The translations under genes were made by a program, and so were the position numbers. The notes under the pieces are model-generated. The model was not told where the DNA came from, did no database searches, and saw nothing but the letters and a program-made list of their open reading frames with translations. This document shows, piece after piece, positions 41,759-49,852 of a stretch of 64,000 bases of DNA. Each line of letters begins with the position of its first letter. The first letter of the stretch is position 1. Source of the stretch: Methanocorpusculum sp. (GTDB taxonomy: Archaea; Halobacteriota; Methanomicrobia; Methanomicrobiales; Methanocorpusculaceae); the NCBI GenBank assembly GCA_017408885.1, contig JAFQTT010000009.1:62001-126000 (forward strand), in the 5' to 3' direction.

Positions 41759-42613
41759 ATGAAGAGAGATTTTAACGAGTGGCTTAGCAAGTTCAAGAGA
41801 AGTATTTCTGGATATGGATATTATATTGATTTTGAGAAAGTCTTTGAAAATGTGGAATCAATCAAAATCGAATTGAATATCCTAAACTCCCTCATTGGTT
41901 CTAAAAATATTGAGAGTGATTTTGAAAAGATTCTGACAGAATATCCAAAGACACTTAAATGTATTCCAATTCTTCTTGCTGTTCGTACGAGTGAAATATT
42001 TGCCACTGATGCAGACGGAGAGTATCTCTATGACTTCTCTAAGATGAATCAGTCTATTGAGCAGTACAAAGTTTTCATGAGGAAAACAGGATTGTTTGAC
42101 CTTTTACAAAATCACCTCATCAACAACCTTGTAGATTATGTCTTGGGAGTGGAGACAGGTCTTGATTCTAACGGAAGAAAGAACAGGGGCGGACACCAGA
42201 TGGAGGATTTGGTTGAAAAGCATCTTGTAGATTCTGGTGTGAAAGAATACTACAAAGAGATGACTGTTAGCGAGATTCAGGCAAAATGGGGTGTTGACCT
42301 TTCAGCAATTTCAAATACGGGGAAATCTGAAAAGAGATTTGATTTTGTTGTAAAAACAAAATCCATGATTTACGGAATTGAAACGAATTTCTATACGGGT
42401 GGCGGTTCTAAGCTAAATGAAACAGCAAGAAGTTACAAGATGCTGTCTCAGGAAGCAGACACGATAGATGGGTTTACTTTTGTCTGGTTTACCGATGGTT
42501 ATGTTGGTTGGAAATCAGCCAGACATAATTTGGAAGAGACATTCGATGTAATGGAGCATATCTATTCCATAGATGACATGGAAAATGGCATCATGAAAAA
42601 GATATTCAAATAA
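41759..42613 (+). CDS. DpnII-type restriction endonuclease
   Basis: A 284-residue type II nuclease, expected to cut unmethylated GATC. Family blocks include NRGGHQMEDLVEKHL and EKRFDFVVKTKSMIYGIETNFYTGGGSKLNETARSYK, with D and E of the PD-(D/E)xK-like centre. GGAGGTG lies before the ATG. It sits between the two methylases, with a one-base overlap with the second. Confidence 0.9.
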   Translation: MKRDFNEWLSKFKRSISGYGYYIDFEKVFENVESIKIELNILNSLIGSKNIESDFEKILTEYPKTLKCIPILLAVRTSEIFATDADGEYLYDFSKMNQSIEQYKVFMRKTGLFDLLQNHLINNLVDYVLGVETGLDSNGRKNRGGHQMEDLVEKHLVDSGVKEYYKEMTVSEIQAKWGVDLSAISNTGKSEKRFDFVVKTKSMIYGIETNFYTGGGSKLNETARSYKMLSQEADTIDGFTFVWFTDGYVGWKSARHNLEETFDVMEHIYSIDDMENGIMKKIFK

Positions 42614-43359
42614 TGGCAAAGAAAATCACCTCGTGGGAACCTAAGGATTTCGAGCTTCAGTACAACACAGTATGGAGTTTTCCAGAACGCGGAAATTGGG
42701 CAACTCATGATTCAAAATATCGTGGGAATTGGTCTCCATACATCCCGCGAAATATTATCCTCAGATATTCTCAGGAAGGAGATGTTGTTTTAGATCCATT
42801 CGTTGGTGGGGGCACTACTTTAGTTGAGACAAAACTTCTCAACCGACATGGCATAGGAGTTGACATAAATCAGAATGCCTTGGAGATAACAGCAGAACAT
42901 CTGAATTTTGAACGTGATTATTGTGGGAAAACTGAACTGCATTTAGGAGATGCAAGAAAACTTGATTTTCTCGAAGATAATTCGATTGATTTAATCGCAG
43001 CTCATCCCCCATACTCGAATATTATTCAATACAGTGAGAATACCAAAGGAGATTTATCTCACTTAGAAATAGCTGAGTTTTTAGTAGAGATTAAGAAGGT
43101 TGCATCAGAATGTAAGCGGGTTTTGAAGAGAGGGAAATTCTGTGCGGTTTTGATGGGGGACACAAGAAAGAGAGGACATGTTATTCCTTTGGCTTTTCGT
43201 ACAATGCAGGTTTTTGAAGAGGCGGGTTTCCACTTGAAGGAGATTATTATCAAAGAACAGCATAACTGCTCTGCAACTGGATTCTGGAAAACAAATAGTG
43301 TGAAGTATAATTTCCTCCTTCTGGCTCACGAATATCTGTTTGTATTTAAGAAAGACTGA
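42613..43359 (+). CDS. Second DNA methyltransferase of the DpnII-type locus
   Basis: A 248-residue beta-class amino-methyltransferase. Motif IV comes late in the domain as HPPYSNII and the SAM motif as LDPFVGGGTTLVE. Motif IV has His in place of the usual Asp/Asn/Ser, a variant seen in some methylases. In DpnII systems a second enzyme (DpnA) acts on single-stranded DNA; this gene is in that position, but whether it is a true DpnA homologue cannot be said. Stop is 78 bases before the TPR gene. Confidence 0.78.
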   Translation: MAKKITSWEPKDFELQYNTVWSFPERGNWATHDSKYRGNWSPYIPRNIILRYSQEGDVVLDPFVGGGTTLVETKLLNRHGIGVDINQNALEITAEHLNFERDYCGKTELHLGDARKLDFLEDNSIDLIAAHPPYSNIIQYSENTKGDLSHLEIAEFLVEIKKVASECKRVLKRGKFCAVLMGDTRKRGHVIPLAFRTMQVFEEAGFHLKEIIIKEQHNCSATGFWKTNSVKYNFLLLAHEYLFVFKKD

Positions 43360-43436
43360 ACCATTAAAAAACAGCCCACCCAATCAAAACAAAAAGATAA
43401 CCATTACATATACAGACCGCAATAGATTAACATATC

Positions 43437-45578
43437 ATGAATGTCAGCGAAGGGCATCTCACACAGCAGTATCTCTTAGACTACCTAACCATCTTCGACA
43501 ACATCGAAGAATCCTACGACCACCTCGTCTTACAGAATATGTTCCTATACAGAATGAGTGTGGATGGAGGATTCCATGCACGTGTAGTCTCATCCATATT
43601 AAACCACGAAGAAGACAGAGGCTTGCTTCTCTCGCTTCTAAGTGACTGTGCAGAAGCAGACAACGCAAAAGCATCCTTAAAAGAATGGCTTACCTCATCC
43701 TACGCGGCAGCAGACGGAAAAAGAAAAGAAGTACTTGCCTGCCTCCTTCGCTCACACATCTCCGGAACAAACAAAACCGCAGAACTCTTCGCTGAATCAG
43801 AAACCAAAATACCGGAATCAATCTGGAGAACCAAAAGCCGCGCAGCAGTAATTGACAAAATCAAAAACTCAGACATGTACTTTGGAGCCGGAAGACGCCC
43901 CTTCTGGCACGCCTTCCCGCTTGACTTAGCAGCCGCACACTTAGCAGGCGTCAAAGAATTATCAGCTGATGTCATCTATGATGCAGTCGTCTGCGTTGCA
44001 GGCGCATGGTTTTCCACACTCTCCGAAGAAGAAATGATAATCTGGCTCAACATGCCAAGAGTAACTCCTGAAGAGTGGGAAAAAATCGTCCGCCCCCTCT
44101 TAGACATCGCAGACCCGACGCCTGCTGTTTCTGCCGCCGACTGGCTCTATGCCTCAGGAAACTATGACGCAGCACTCGACCTCTACGCAAACATCACCCT
44201 TGCATACGCCGGAAGTGAAGCAGAAAAGCCAGCATTCGAAATGATGGGCGAAATCCTAACCGAGTTCAAAGACTTCGACAACGCATTCGAATCATACAAA
44301 AACGCCTTCCTCTTATGCAGAAAGACCGACAAGTATGCAATAGCCGAAGGCCTCAAGAATCTCTGCATCACTGGAGATGATTTAGGAGAGGACATGCAGG
44401 AGTACTATGCAAGAATCACAAGACTTGCAGAAGAACTTCCATCAGACAAACGCTGCATGCTTTATCTCTCATTCTCTGCTGCGATGCGCAAACGCAGAAA
44501 CTATGCAAACGAGTACCGCTGGATAGAAGAAATCGTTGGAACCGAGGACTGTCCGGAAGAGATTTTCTCTGCTGCAATGAACAGGCTTTCTGAGATGAAC
44601 ATCTATCTCGACTACTCAGGAAATCCTGACACAGAAAAACTCTCGGCAGCAGATTCAGCGGTCGAAGCGGCTCTTGCAGTCGAGAAAGGAGACTTTGCAT
44701 ACTTTGGATTCGATCCGGTCTGTGCTTTATTCTGGTACAACCGTGCAGCATCAGCCGTACCGGAGCTGAAGGACAGAATTCTTCCAAAGATGTTTTCAGC
44801 AGCCGTTGCCGCAGGGCTCGTCTCAGATGCGGCAGGATATGCACGCGGCACTCCGGCATTGGAGGCAGTAGTTCACGCTCAGGATACGGATGAGTTTGCA
44901 CTCGCGGTAAATGCCGTAAACAAAGCTGTGACCGCAAGTCTCTCCAGAGGCATTGAATCGGCAGCAGCCGTTATCTATCCGGCATTTCTTTTCCTCTCCG
45001 AAGAGAAGCGAAGATCTGCCGCTGAGCAGATTTTAGAGTCACGCTCGACCAGAGATGACGAGCGCTCACGCGTGTCTCTTGCGCTTGGTTCGGTGTATCT
45101 TGATTTGGGTATGATTTCTGCTGCACGTTCTATGCTGAGAGCGGCTCTTCGTGCAAATCCGGGAAGCGAAATCCGCTCCCGCATTTTAATCGAGCTTGCA
45201 TGGATGGAATCAGAGGAAGGAGAGTACAAGCAGGCTGTTGAAACATACCGCCTTGCATTAAAGCAGAATGAGCGTTTCCCGGCTGCATGGGCTGGTATTG
45301 CGAAGGCTTCGATTCGCATGGGCGAGTTTGAGGCAGCGCTTTCTGCGGCAAAGGAGGCAGTATTGCTGAATCCGGCAGAGGATTCGTACCGCCATATGAA
45401 AGAGGCATTAGAGATTGTGTGTACTGAGCCGAAGTCTGAGACAGCAGATAAGCTCTTCTGTCTTCCGGGAGCAGAGAATACGGCGTATGCAGCAGTTCTC
45501 TATGCAGAAGCATCCGGTCTGGACGTTGCTGCTGCATGGAGTGCCTCAAGCGTCTCGGATGTTCTCGCTTTCCGATAA
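43437..45578 (+). CDS. Large TPR-repeat protein
   Basis: A 713-residue all-helical protein. Clear TPR units occur near 240-290 (ASGNYDAALDLYANITLAYAG, FKDFDNAFESYKNAF) and 575-660 (LGMISAARSMLRAALRANPG, EGEYKQAVETYRLALKQNERFPAAWAGIAKASIRMGEFEAALSAAKEAVLLNP). The N-terminal third lacks recognised motifs. No signal peptide. TPRs mediate protein contacts; partner unknown. It follows the DpnII-type operon but has organism-typical codons, so it is probably not part of it. Confidence 0.72.
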   Translation: MNVSEGHLTQQYLLDYLTIFDNIEESYDHLVLQNMFLYRMSVDGGFHARVVSSILNHEEDRGLLLSLLSDCAEADNAKASLKEWLTSSYAAADGKRKEVLACLLRSHISGTNKTAELFAESETKIPESIWRTKSRAAVIDKIKNSDMYFGAGRRPFWHAFPLDLAAAHLAGVKELSADVIYDAVVCVAGAWFSTLSEEEMIIWLNMPRVTPEEWEKIVRPLLDIADPTPAVSAADWLYASGNYDAALDLYANITLAYAGSEAEKPAFEMMGEILTEFKDFDNAFESYKNAFLLCRKTDKYAIAEGLKNLCITGDDLGEDMQEYYARITRLAEELPSDKRCMLYLSFSAAMRKRRNYANEYRWIEEIVGTEDCPEEIFSAAMNRLSEMNIYLDYSGNPDTEKLSAADSAVEAALAVEKGDFAYFGFDPVCALFWYNRAASAVPELKDRILPKMFSAAVAAGLVSDAAGYARGTPALEAVVHAQDTDEFALAVNAVNKAVTASLSRGIESAAAVIYPAFLFLSEEKRRSAAEQILESRSTRDDERSRVSLALGSVYLDLGMISAARSMLRAALRANPGSEIRSRILIELAWMESEEGEYKQAVETYRLALKQNERFPAAWAGIAKASIRMGEFEAALSAAKEAVLLNPAEDSYRHMKEALEIVCTEPKSETADKLFCLPGAENTAYAAVLYAEASGLDVAAAWSASSVSDVLAFR

Positions 45579-45609
45579 CAATATTTCTTTTTCCGTCGAA
45601 TCAGTATCT

Positions 45610-46128
45610 ATGACGGATACGATAGACGTTTTAATTTCCGAAGACGTCATTGATGCAAGAATCAGAGAGCTTGCGGCTCAGATTGACGCTGATTATGCAG
45701 GGAAGAGTGTAACTCTTCTCTGCACCTTAAAAGGCGCGGTGTTTTTCGCCTGCGAGCTTGCCAAGCGGATTACAGTTCCGGTCTTTATGGAGTTTATCCA
45801 GACGGCAAGTTATGTCGGAACAAAGTCTACAGGCAATGTATCCATGAAGCTTGATGTGGATGATGACGCAGTAAAAGACAAAAATATCATAATCATCGAG
45901 GATGTTATCGACACAGGAAAGACGCTTTCGGTTGTAAAAGAGATGATTCAGGCAAAGAATCCTGCATCGCTTAAGGTATGTTCTCTTTTGGATAAACACG
46001 AGTGCAGGACAGTTCCGTTTGAGGGAGACTATATCGGATTTACCATTGGAAATGATTTCGTTGTTGGATACGGTCTTGATGTTGACCAGAAATACAGAAA
46101 CCTTCCCTATATCGGGATTGTAAGATAA
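45610..46128 (+). CDS. hpt: Hypoxanthine phosphoribosyltransferase
   Basis: A 172-residue type I phosphoribosyltransferase for purine salvage. The PRPP motif is IIIIEDVIDTGKTL, with LCTLKGAVFFACELAKRI as the early conserved loop and FVVGYGLDVDQKYRNLPYIGI as the hood. It resembles bacterial Hpt more than the usual archaeal enzyme. The frame runs back into the TPR gene, but the ATG at 45610 begins the domain normally. Confidence 0.88.
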   Translation: MTDTIDVLISEDVIDARIRELAAQIDADYAGKSVTLLCTLKGAVFFACELAKRITVPVFMEFIQTASYVGTKSTGNVSMKLDVDDDAVKDKNIIIIEDVIDTGKTLSVVKEMIQAKNPASLKVCSLLDKHECRTVPFEGDYIGFTIGNDFVVGYGLDVDQKYRNLPYIGIVR

Positions 46129-46196
46129 TACTCTCTTTTTTTTAGTGGCGGTTTTTTTGTTTGGTGTTGTTGGATTGTATTCCACAAGCGAAAGTC

Positions 46197-46224
46197 GCGA
46201 AATCTATTCGCGTGGGAAAATCAC
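46197..46224 (+). repeat. Hairpin motif, copy 2
   Basis: GCGAAATCTATTCGCGT followed by GGGAAAATCAC, the second copy of the motif at 5561-5587. It lies between the ends of hpt and the que operon. Confidence 0.45.
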
Positions 46225-46242
46225 CCACTAAAAAATAGAGAT

Positions 46243-46590
46243 TCAAATAGAGGAAAGGCCGCAGACGTCGCCGTCCTCATCTTCCAGAAACCGCGTTTTA
46301 GAGCCGCCGATAACAACCGCCGCTCCTTCGTCTAAAAGCTCATCATACTCTCCGACCGCTTCAAGTGTTGTCACAAACACCCCGCCGTCTCCAAGGCAGA
46401 CGCCGACCGGCGTATCTGCCTTTCTAACCGACAAAGCAGAGGAAACCGCACGCCCAAAGGAAAGCCCTGTCGGGTGAAGGAGAAGCACCGGATTCTCGCC
46501 TGAAAAATCCGGGCTTTGCGTCAGCAGGTCAAAGACTGAGTATGTATCGCCCAGCGGATTTCCGAGCGCTGCTGTAATATCCTTATACAT
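46243..46590 (-). CDS. Unknown protein at the end of the que operon
   Basis: A 115-residue acidic protein. It starts [20 protein letters not shown], has a central strand-rich part ([19 protein letters not shown]) and a C-terminal [18 protein letters not shown]. No family recognised and no membrane segment. It overlaps queC by eight bases, so it is coupled to preQ0 synthesis genes. A role in archaeosine or deazaguanine metabolism is only guilt by association. Confidence 0.6.
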   Translation of the reverse strand: MYKDITAALGNPLGDTYSVFDLLTQSPDFSGENPVLLLHPTGLSFGRAVSSALSVRKADTPVGVCLGDGGVFVTTLEAVGEYDELLDEGAAVVIGGSKTRFLEDEDGDVCGLSSI

Positions 46591-47248
46591 AAAGAATCGG
46601 ATCTTTAATTCCTACATCCGCAAACGCTTTAAGGCGCGAAAGACATGACGAACACACCCCGCATGCTGCGTCATCTTCGCTGTAGCATGACCATGTGTCC
46701 TCATACGGCACACCAAGCCTAATCCCTTCCCGGAGAATATCGGTTTTGTTCATCGAAACAAACGGAGTAATCAGCCGGATATCTTTTTCAGTCTGTGTTC
46801 CAATCGAAATCACGTTCTGCATCGCCGCGATAAACTCCGGCGTACAGTCAGGATATCCGGTGTGGTCGCCGGACTGAACGCCGATGAAAACCGCATCTCC
46901 GTTTCTTGCTTCGCAGTACGAGGTCGCAATGGATATAAGATTCGCGTTTCTGAACGGAACATACGTATTCGGCTGCTCGGCTTTTCCAAGCACTCCGGGC
47001 TCAACCTCGATTGAGGCGTCAGTTAAGCTGCTCGCGCCGAATTTCGTAAAGTAGTCAAGAGAGATTTCAACAAAATCCGCGGCATCAAGGTGCTCTGCGA
47101 TGCGGACTGCACACTCCCGCTCTTTTTTCTCCGTCCGCTGACCGTAGTTCATGTGAAGGGCCAGGATTTCATAGCCCATCTCGCGGGCTACATACGCAAG
47201 CGTTGTCGAGTCCATTCCGCCGGATAAGAGGCACACCGCTTTTTTCAT
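46583..47248 (-). CDS. queC: 7-cyano-7-deazaguanine (preQ0) synthase
   Basis: A 221-residue ATP-PPase converting CDG to preQ0. PP-loop [10 protein letters not shown] at 7-16; zinc site near the C-terminus with [18 protein letters not shown] (four Cys). In archaea preQ0 goes into archaeosine at tRNA position 15. It overlaps queE by four bases. Confidence 0.95.
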   Translation of the reverse strand: MKKAVCLLSGGMDSTTLAYVAREMGYEILALHMNYGQRTEKKERECAVRIAEHLDAADFVEISLDYFTKFGASSLTDASIEVEPGVLGKAEQPNTYVPFRNANLISIATSYCEARNGDAVFIGVQSGDHTGYPDCTPEFIAAMQNVISIGTQTEKDIRLITPFVSMNKTDILREGIRLGVPYEDTWSCYSEDDAACGVCSSCLSRLKAFADVGIKDPILYV

Positions 47249-47856
47249 GGAATGTTTACCTGTTTGTGGAGCTGAAGCTGGAATCTTACCGGAAGACGCT
47301 CTGCGATAATTGTTTCAATAAGCCATGAGACATCAGTTCCGTAAACCGGAGTGATGCAGACCGCCGCCTTCAGGTCCGGGTGGGCGGCTAAGACTTCGAC
47401 CATATAGAGATAGTCTGCTTCGTCTCCTATAACAAACTTTACGCAGTCTGTTTCGCGAAGCGTTGTAATAAGCGAGAGGTCGCTGATTTCACCAGAGGAG
47501 GGGCATTTGACGTCCATGCAGATGTAGGCTGCATCGAATAAGTCCTCGAAACCTAAGGTTCCGTTGGTTTCGATGTCGACGATTAAGTCCGCTCCTTTGA
47601 GGACTGCTAAGAGTTCTTTTACTTCTTCTTTTTGAAGAAGCGGTTCGCCTCCTGTAATGCAGACATAAGATAGTCCTGATTCGGCGATTTTTCCGATGAC
47701 TTCTTCGACGGACATCTCAGTGCCTTCAGAAAGAGATGCGGGGGTGTCGCACCATGCGCAGTTTAAGTTGCATCCAGCAAGGCGGACGAAAAAGCACGGC
47801 ATGCCCTGTCTGATGCCTTCGCCCTGAAGGCTTACGAATGTTTCTACGATTTTCAT
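47245..47856 (-). CDS. queE: 7-carboxy-7-deazaguanine synthase (radical SAM)
   Basis: A 203-residue radical SAM enzyme turning 6-carboxytetrahydropterin into CDG. The cluster motif C-x3-C-x2-C is seen in [13 protein letters not shown] (about 27-39). ITGGEPLLQ is the SAM-binding GGE motif. SLQGEG at the start is typical. It overlaps both neighbours by four bases. Confidence 0.95.
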   Translation of the reverse strand: MKIVETFVSLQGEGIRQGMPCFFVRLAGCNLNCAWCDTPASLSEGTEMSVEEVIGKIAESGLSYVCITGGEPLLQKEEVKELLAVLKGADLIVDIETNGTLGFEDLFDAAYICMDVKCPSSGEISDLSLITTLRETDCVKFVIGDEADYLYMVEVLAAHPDLKAAVCITPVYGTDVSWLIETIIAERLPVRFQLQLHKQVNIP

Positions 47857-48257
47857 GCTTCAACCTCCGCATAGCATCCGTCGGATTCCCATACGCGGAT
47901 TTTTGAGACATGTGCTTCCATGTCATGTTCGCGGCAGAATGCGTCGAGCCGCATGCGGATATCTTCTGCTAAGAGTTCGCTTGACGGATCGCCGTTTGTT
48001 AAGACCGGCGTCTGGAATGGAGCGATTGCTTCGACAAGCGGGTCGTCTTTGTTTAGGATGACCTGGTGGTCGTAGATGTTGATGATATTTTTGATGATGT
48101 TGTAGTCAACAAGGATTGAGGATTTGGCATCCGGGACACCTTCCATCCAGACTTCTACGCTCCAGCGGTGTCCGTGGAGACGGGAGCATTTTCCTTCGTA
48201 GTGCATCAGGCGGTGGGATGCGTCAAAGTGGGTTTCCTTGTAGATGCGAAGAACCAT
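47853..48257 (-). CDS. queD: 6-carboxytetrahydropterin synthase
   Basis: A 134-residue PTPS-fold enzyme that starts preQ0 synthesis from dihydroneopterin triphosphate. Zinc ligands are His15 (DASHRL) and the HGH pair (LHGHRWSVEV); the catalytic Cys is in GKCSRLHG. It is first in the que operon, with a TATA-like AGGTATTATC about 35-45 bp upstream. Confidence 0.94.
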   Translation of the reverse strand: MVLRIYKETHFDASHRLMHYEGKCSRLHGHRWSVEVWMEGVPDAKSSILVDYNIIKNIINIYDHQVILNKDDPLVEAIAPFQTPVLTNGDPSSELLAEDIRMRLDAFCREHDMEAHVSKIRVWESDGCYAEVEA

Positions 48258-48309
48258 AATGTAATATTGTCTGCAAGGGTTGATAATACCTCTGAGAGGT
48301 GTGTAAAAA

Positions 48310-48426
48310 TCAGGAAGCCTCTCTCTCCTCTATGGGAGAGAGTTCGGCGATTATCCTTTCAAATAGGATGATTAGAAATCCGAGGACTGCAAGTATCAGC
48401 CGCCGGATTATCTGTTTTTTTGGCAT
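48310..48426 (-). CDS. Tiny membrane protein, 38 residues
   Basis: The translation begins MPKKQIIRRLILAVLGFLII, a single helix with a positive N-terminus, then an acidic tail (SPIEEREAS). GGTGGG lies three bases before its ATG, nine bases after the stop of the upstream gene, so it is read from the same message. Plausible but short. Confidence 0.4.
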   Translation of the reverse strand: MPKKQIIRRLILAVLGFLIILFERIIAELSPIEEREAS

Positions 48427-48435
48427 CTGCCCACC

Positions 48436-48912
48436 TTATGCGAGTGCGTCTACAGTGTCAGCCCAGGCTTCGATGGCTTCAAGGGTTTCTGTTTTTGCGT
48501 AGCCGGAGATGACGATGCTGTCTCTGTTGATGCTGACGTTGAAGGTGTCGTCTCCAATGGCACAGGAGATTCTGGTGTTCCAGAGTGCTTTGTCCTCTTC
48601 TTCGGATGCGGATGCTCCAACGCCGCCGATGGTTTCTGCGGCTTCGGTTCCTTTGAAGAGGGAGATGCCGTCTTCGTATGCGGTTTTGGAGGGGACGGTG
48701 AGGCTGAGTTTTCCTGCGTCATTTCCAGCGGCGTCGAAGTAGGCGATTTTGGCGGTGTAGCTGATGCTTCCGGTCTCCTTTTTGGTGAGCCCGATGGTTT
48801 CATCGCTCATGAGGGAGGCGACAACGCTTTCGAAGGTGGTAAGGTCGGTAATCGGTTCGGTGAGTTCTCTTTTCGCAGACATGGAGACTGCGGTCTGGGT
48901 AAAGTCGGTCAT
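48436..48912 (-). CDS. Unknown soluble protein, 158 residues
   Basis: Acidic alpha/beta protein, Thr/Ser-rich, with an alternating strand pattern (SISYTAKIAYFDAAGN, KLSLTVPS, DTFNVSINRDSIVISGYA) and a C-terminal helix (EAIEAWADTVDAL). No family recognised. Clear signals: AGGAG nine bases before the ATG and a TATA box (CCAATATAATAG on the minus strand, near 49010-49022). It is the last ordinary gene before the repeat-bounded island. Confidence 0.6.
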   Translation of the reverse strand: MTDFTQTAVSMSAKRELTEPITDLTTFESVVASLMSDETIGLTKKETGSISYTAKIAYFDAAGNDAGKLSLTVPSKTAYEDGISLFKGTEAAETIGGVGASASEEEDKALWNTRISCAIGDDTFNVSINRDSIVISGYAKTETLEAIEAWADTVDALA

Positions 48913-49119
48913 TTTCTTTTTACTCCTGAGACAGAGATGGTAGAAGAAAAAAAAGCGGTTTGGTTTTTGAGAGATAGAGAGGGTGCTTCTTTTCTTCTGC
49001 CTCTCTTCTCTACTATTATATTGGGTGTGCGAGGGGATAAGAGGGAGGTTGGGCTTAGGTTTTTGTGGGGAGTAGATGCATTTAGTCTAATGGCTTTCAG
49101 AGATGTCTAACTCACCATT

Positions 49120-49235
49120 ATTTCGCGAAAGTGCGTTTTAGGCATTTTAGCGTTTTTAATTTCAAAACAAACCAATTTCCAAAAGAAATACTCGCTGTTA
49201 ATATTTTTTTTTGGAGGCACTTTCGCACCGCGTGG
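49120..49235 (+). repeat. Island-flanking repeat, left copy
   Basis: Begins ATTTCGCGAAAGTGCG (49120-49135) and ends GCACTTTCGCACCGCGTGG (49217-49235). The arms GCGAAAGTGC and GCACTTTCGC are inverted repeats. A second copy in the same orientation lies at 59364-59478, with arm spacing of 97 versus 96 bases and a matching TTTCAAAA block at the same internal offset (41). Together they bracket the type I restriction island. Confidence 0.65.
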
Positions 49236-49280
49236 TTGTGTCATATGTGCGAAAATCGGGAAGTTGCTACCCCGCGTCCT

Positions 49281-49304
49281 GTCTGTAGGGCGTTCATTAC
49301 AGAC
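49281..49304 (+). repeat. Hairpin GTCTGTA/TACAGAC
   Basis: Seven-base arms around a ten-base loop, followed by TTCTTTTTTC. Terminator-like on the + strand, although no upstream + gene is seen. A second hairpin GAGGGG/CCCCTC follows at about 49316-49340. Confidence 0.4.
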
Positions 49305-49364
49305 TTCTTTTTTCGGAGGGGGGATGAAATACTTCCCCTCTTTTGTCCCTTTGAGGGTTTTTAC

Positions 49365-49408
49365 GAACTACTAATTCTGAATTACTAATAATTAATTATT
49401 AGTAGTTC
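49365..49408. repeat. Nested AT-rich palindromes
   Basis: GAACTACTAAT (49365-49375) and ATTAGTAGTTC (49398-49408) are exact complements. Inside is a perfect 20-base palindrome ACTAATAATTAATTATTAGT (49384-49403). TAGTAGTT recurs at 49414. This could be an operator cluster or an origin-like element. Confidence 0.5.
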
Positions 49409-49533
49409 ATTTTTAGTAGTTGGCTGATTTTTCAAGGGTTCTTAAATCCATACGTTGAGTTTAGTTTTTAAAATACGCCATAATTGATTTTCAAAAAAGA
49501 ATCCAACAATAGATTCAGTCCGAATCGGACATG

Positions 49534-49554
49534 AGTGCACAGTGCACAGTGCAC
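49534..49554 (+). repeat. Three tandem AGTGCAC repeats
   Basis: AGTGCAC occurs three times in direct tandem. Each holds the palindrome GTGCAC. The complementary set (GTGCACT)x3 lies at 49764-49784. Confidence 0.7.
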
Positions 49555-49594
49555 AGCTTTGTTTTGGAAAAAGTGATGGTTGGCTTTAAGCGCA

Positions 49595-49622
49595 GTTCTC
49601 TTCTTCTTCGTTCGAAGAGAAC
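49595..49622. repeat. Hairpin GTTCTCTT/AAGAGAAC
   Basis: Eight-base perfect arms around CTTCTTCGTTCG, extendable outward by CGCAG...CTGCG with a bulge. It lies midway between the two GTGCAC clusters. Confidence 0.45.
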
Positions 49623-49763
49623 GCGACTGCGTGGTTCTCTTGTGTTATCTATTTGTCATCAAAATAATATAAAGAAGAGTTAGAGCTTAGGGGAAAACGG
49701 AGAAAGATTCTGCCGATTTTCAATTTCGTTTTTGGGGGTTATCGTTTTTTGGTAAAATCGGGT

Positions 49764-49784
49764 GTGCACTGTGCACTGTGCACT
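49764..49784 (+). repeat. Three tandem GTGCACT repeats upstream of hsdM
   Basis: Inverted counterpart of 49534-49554. It ends about 27 bp before the hsdM TATA box (GTTAAATATA, 49811-49820), a natural position for a regulator-binding site. Confidence 0.7.
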
Positions 49785-49810
49785 CGGTCTGTCTCTCTCA
49801 GATGCGCTTT

Positions 49811-49847
49811 GTTAAATATAAGTTTGAATAATAAGAGTGTAAGGAAG
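49811..49847 (+). promoter_or_regulatory. hsdM promoter and ribosome site
   Basis: TATA-like GTTAAATATA followed about 25 bp later by the start region and AAGGAAG six bases before the ATG. Confidence 0.5.
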
Positions 49848-49852
49848 TCTCC

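Noticed and set aside
45415-45609. Extended start of hpt inside the TPR gene
   Set aside because: Adds 65 residues without similarity to the family; the ATG at 45610 begins the normal domain.
49534-49784. Possible CRISPR remnant
   Set aside because: Repeats are seven bases in direct tandem without spacers, and no cas genes are present.
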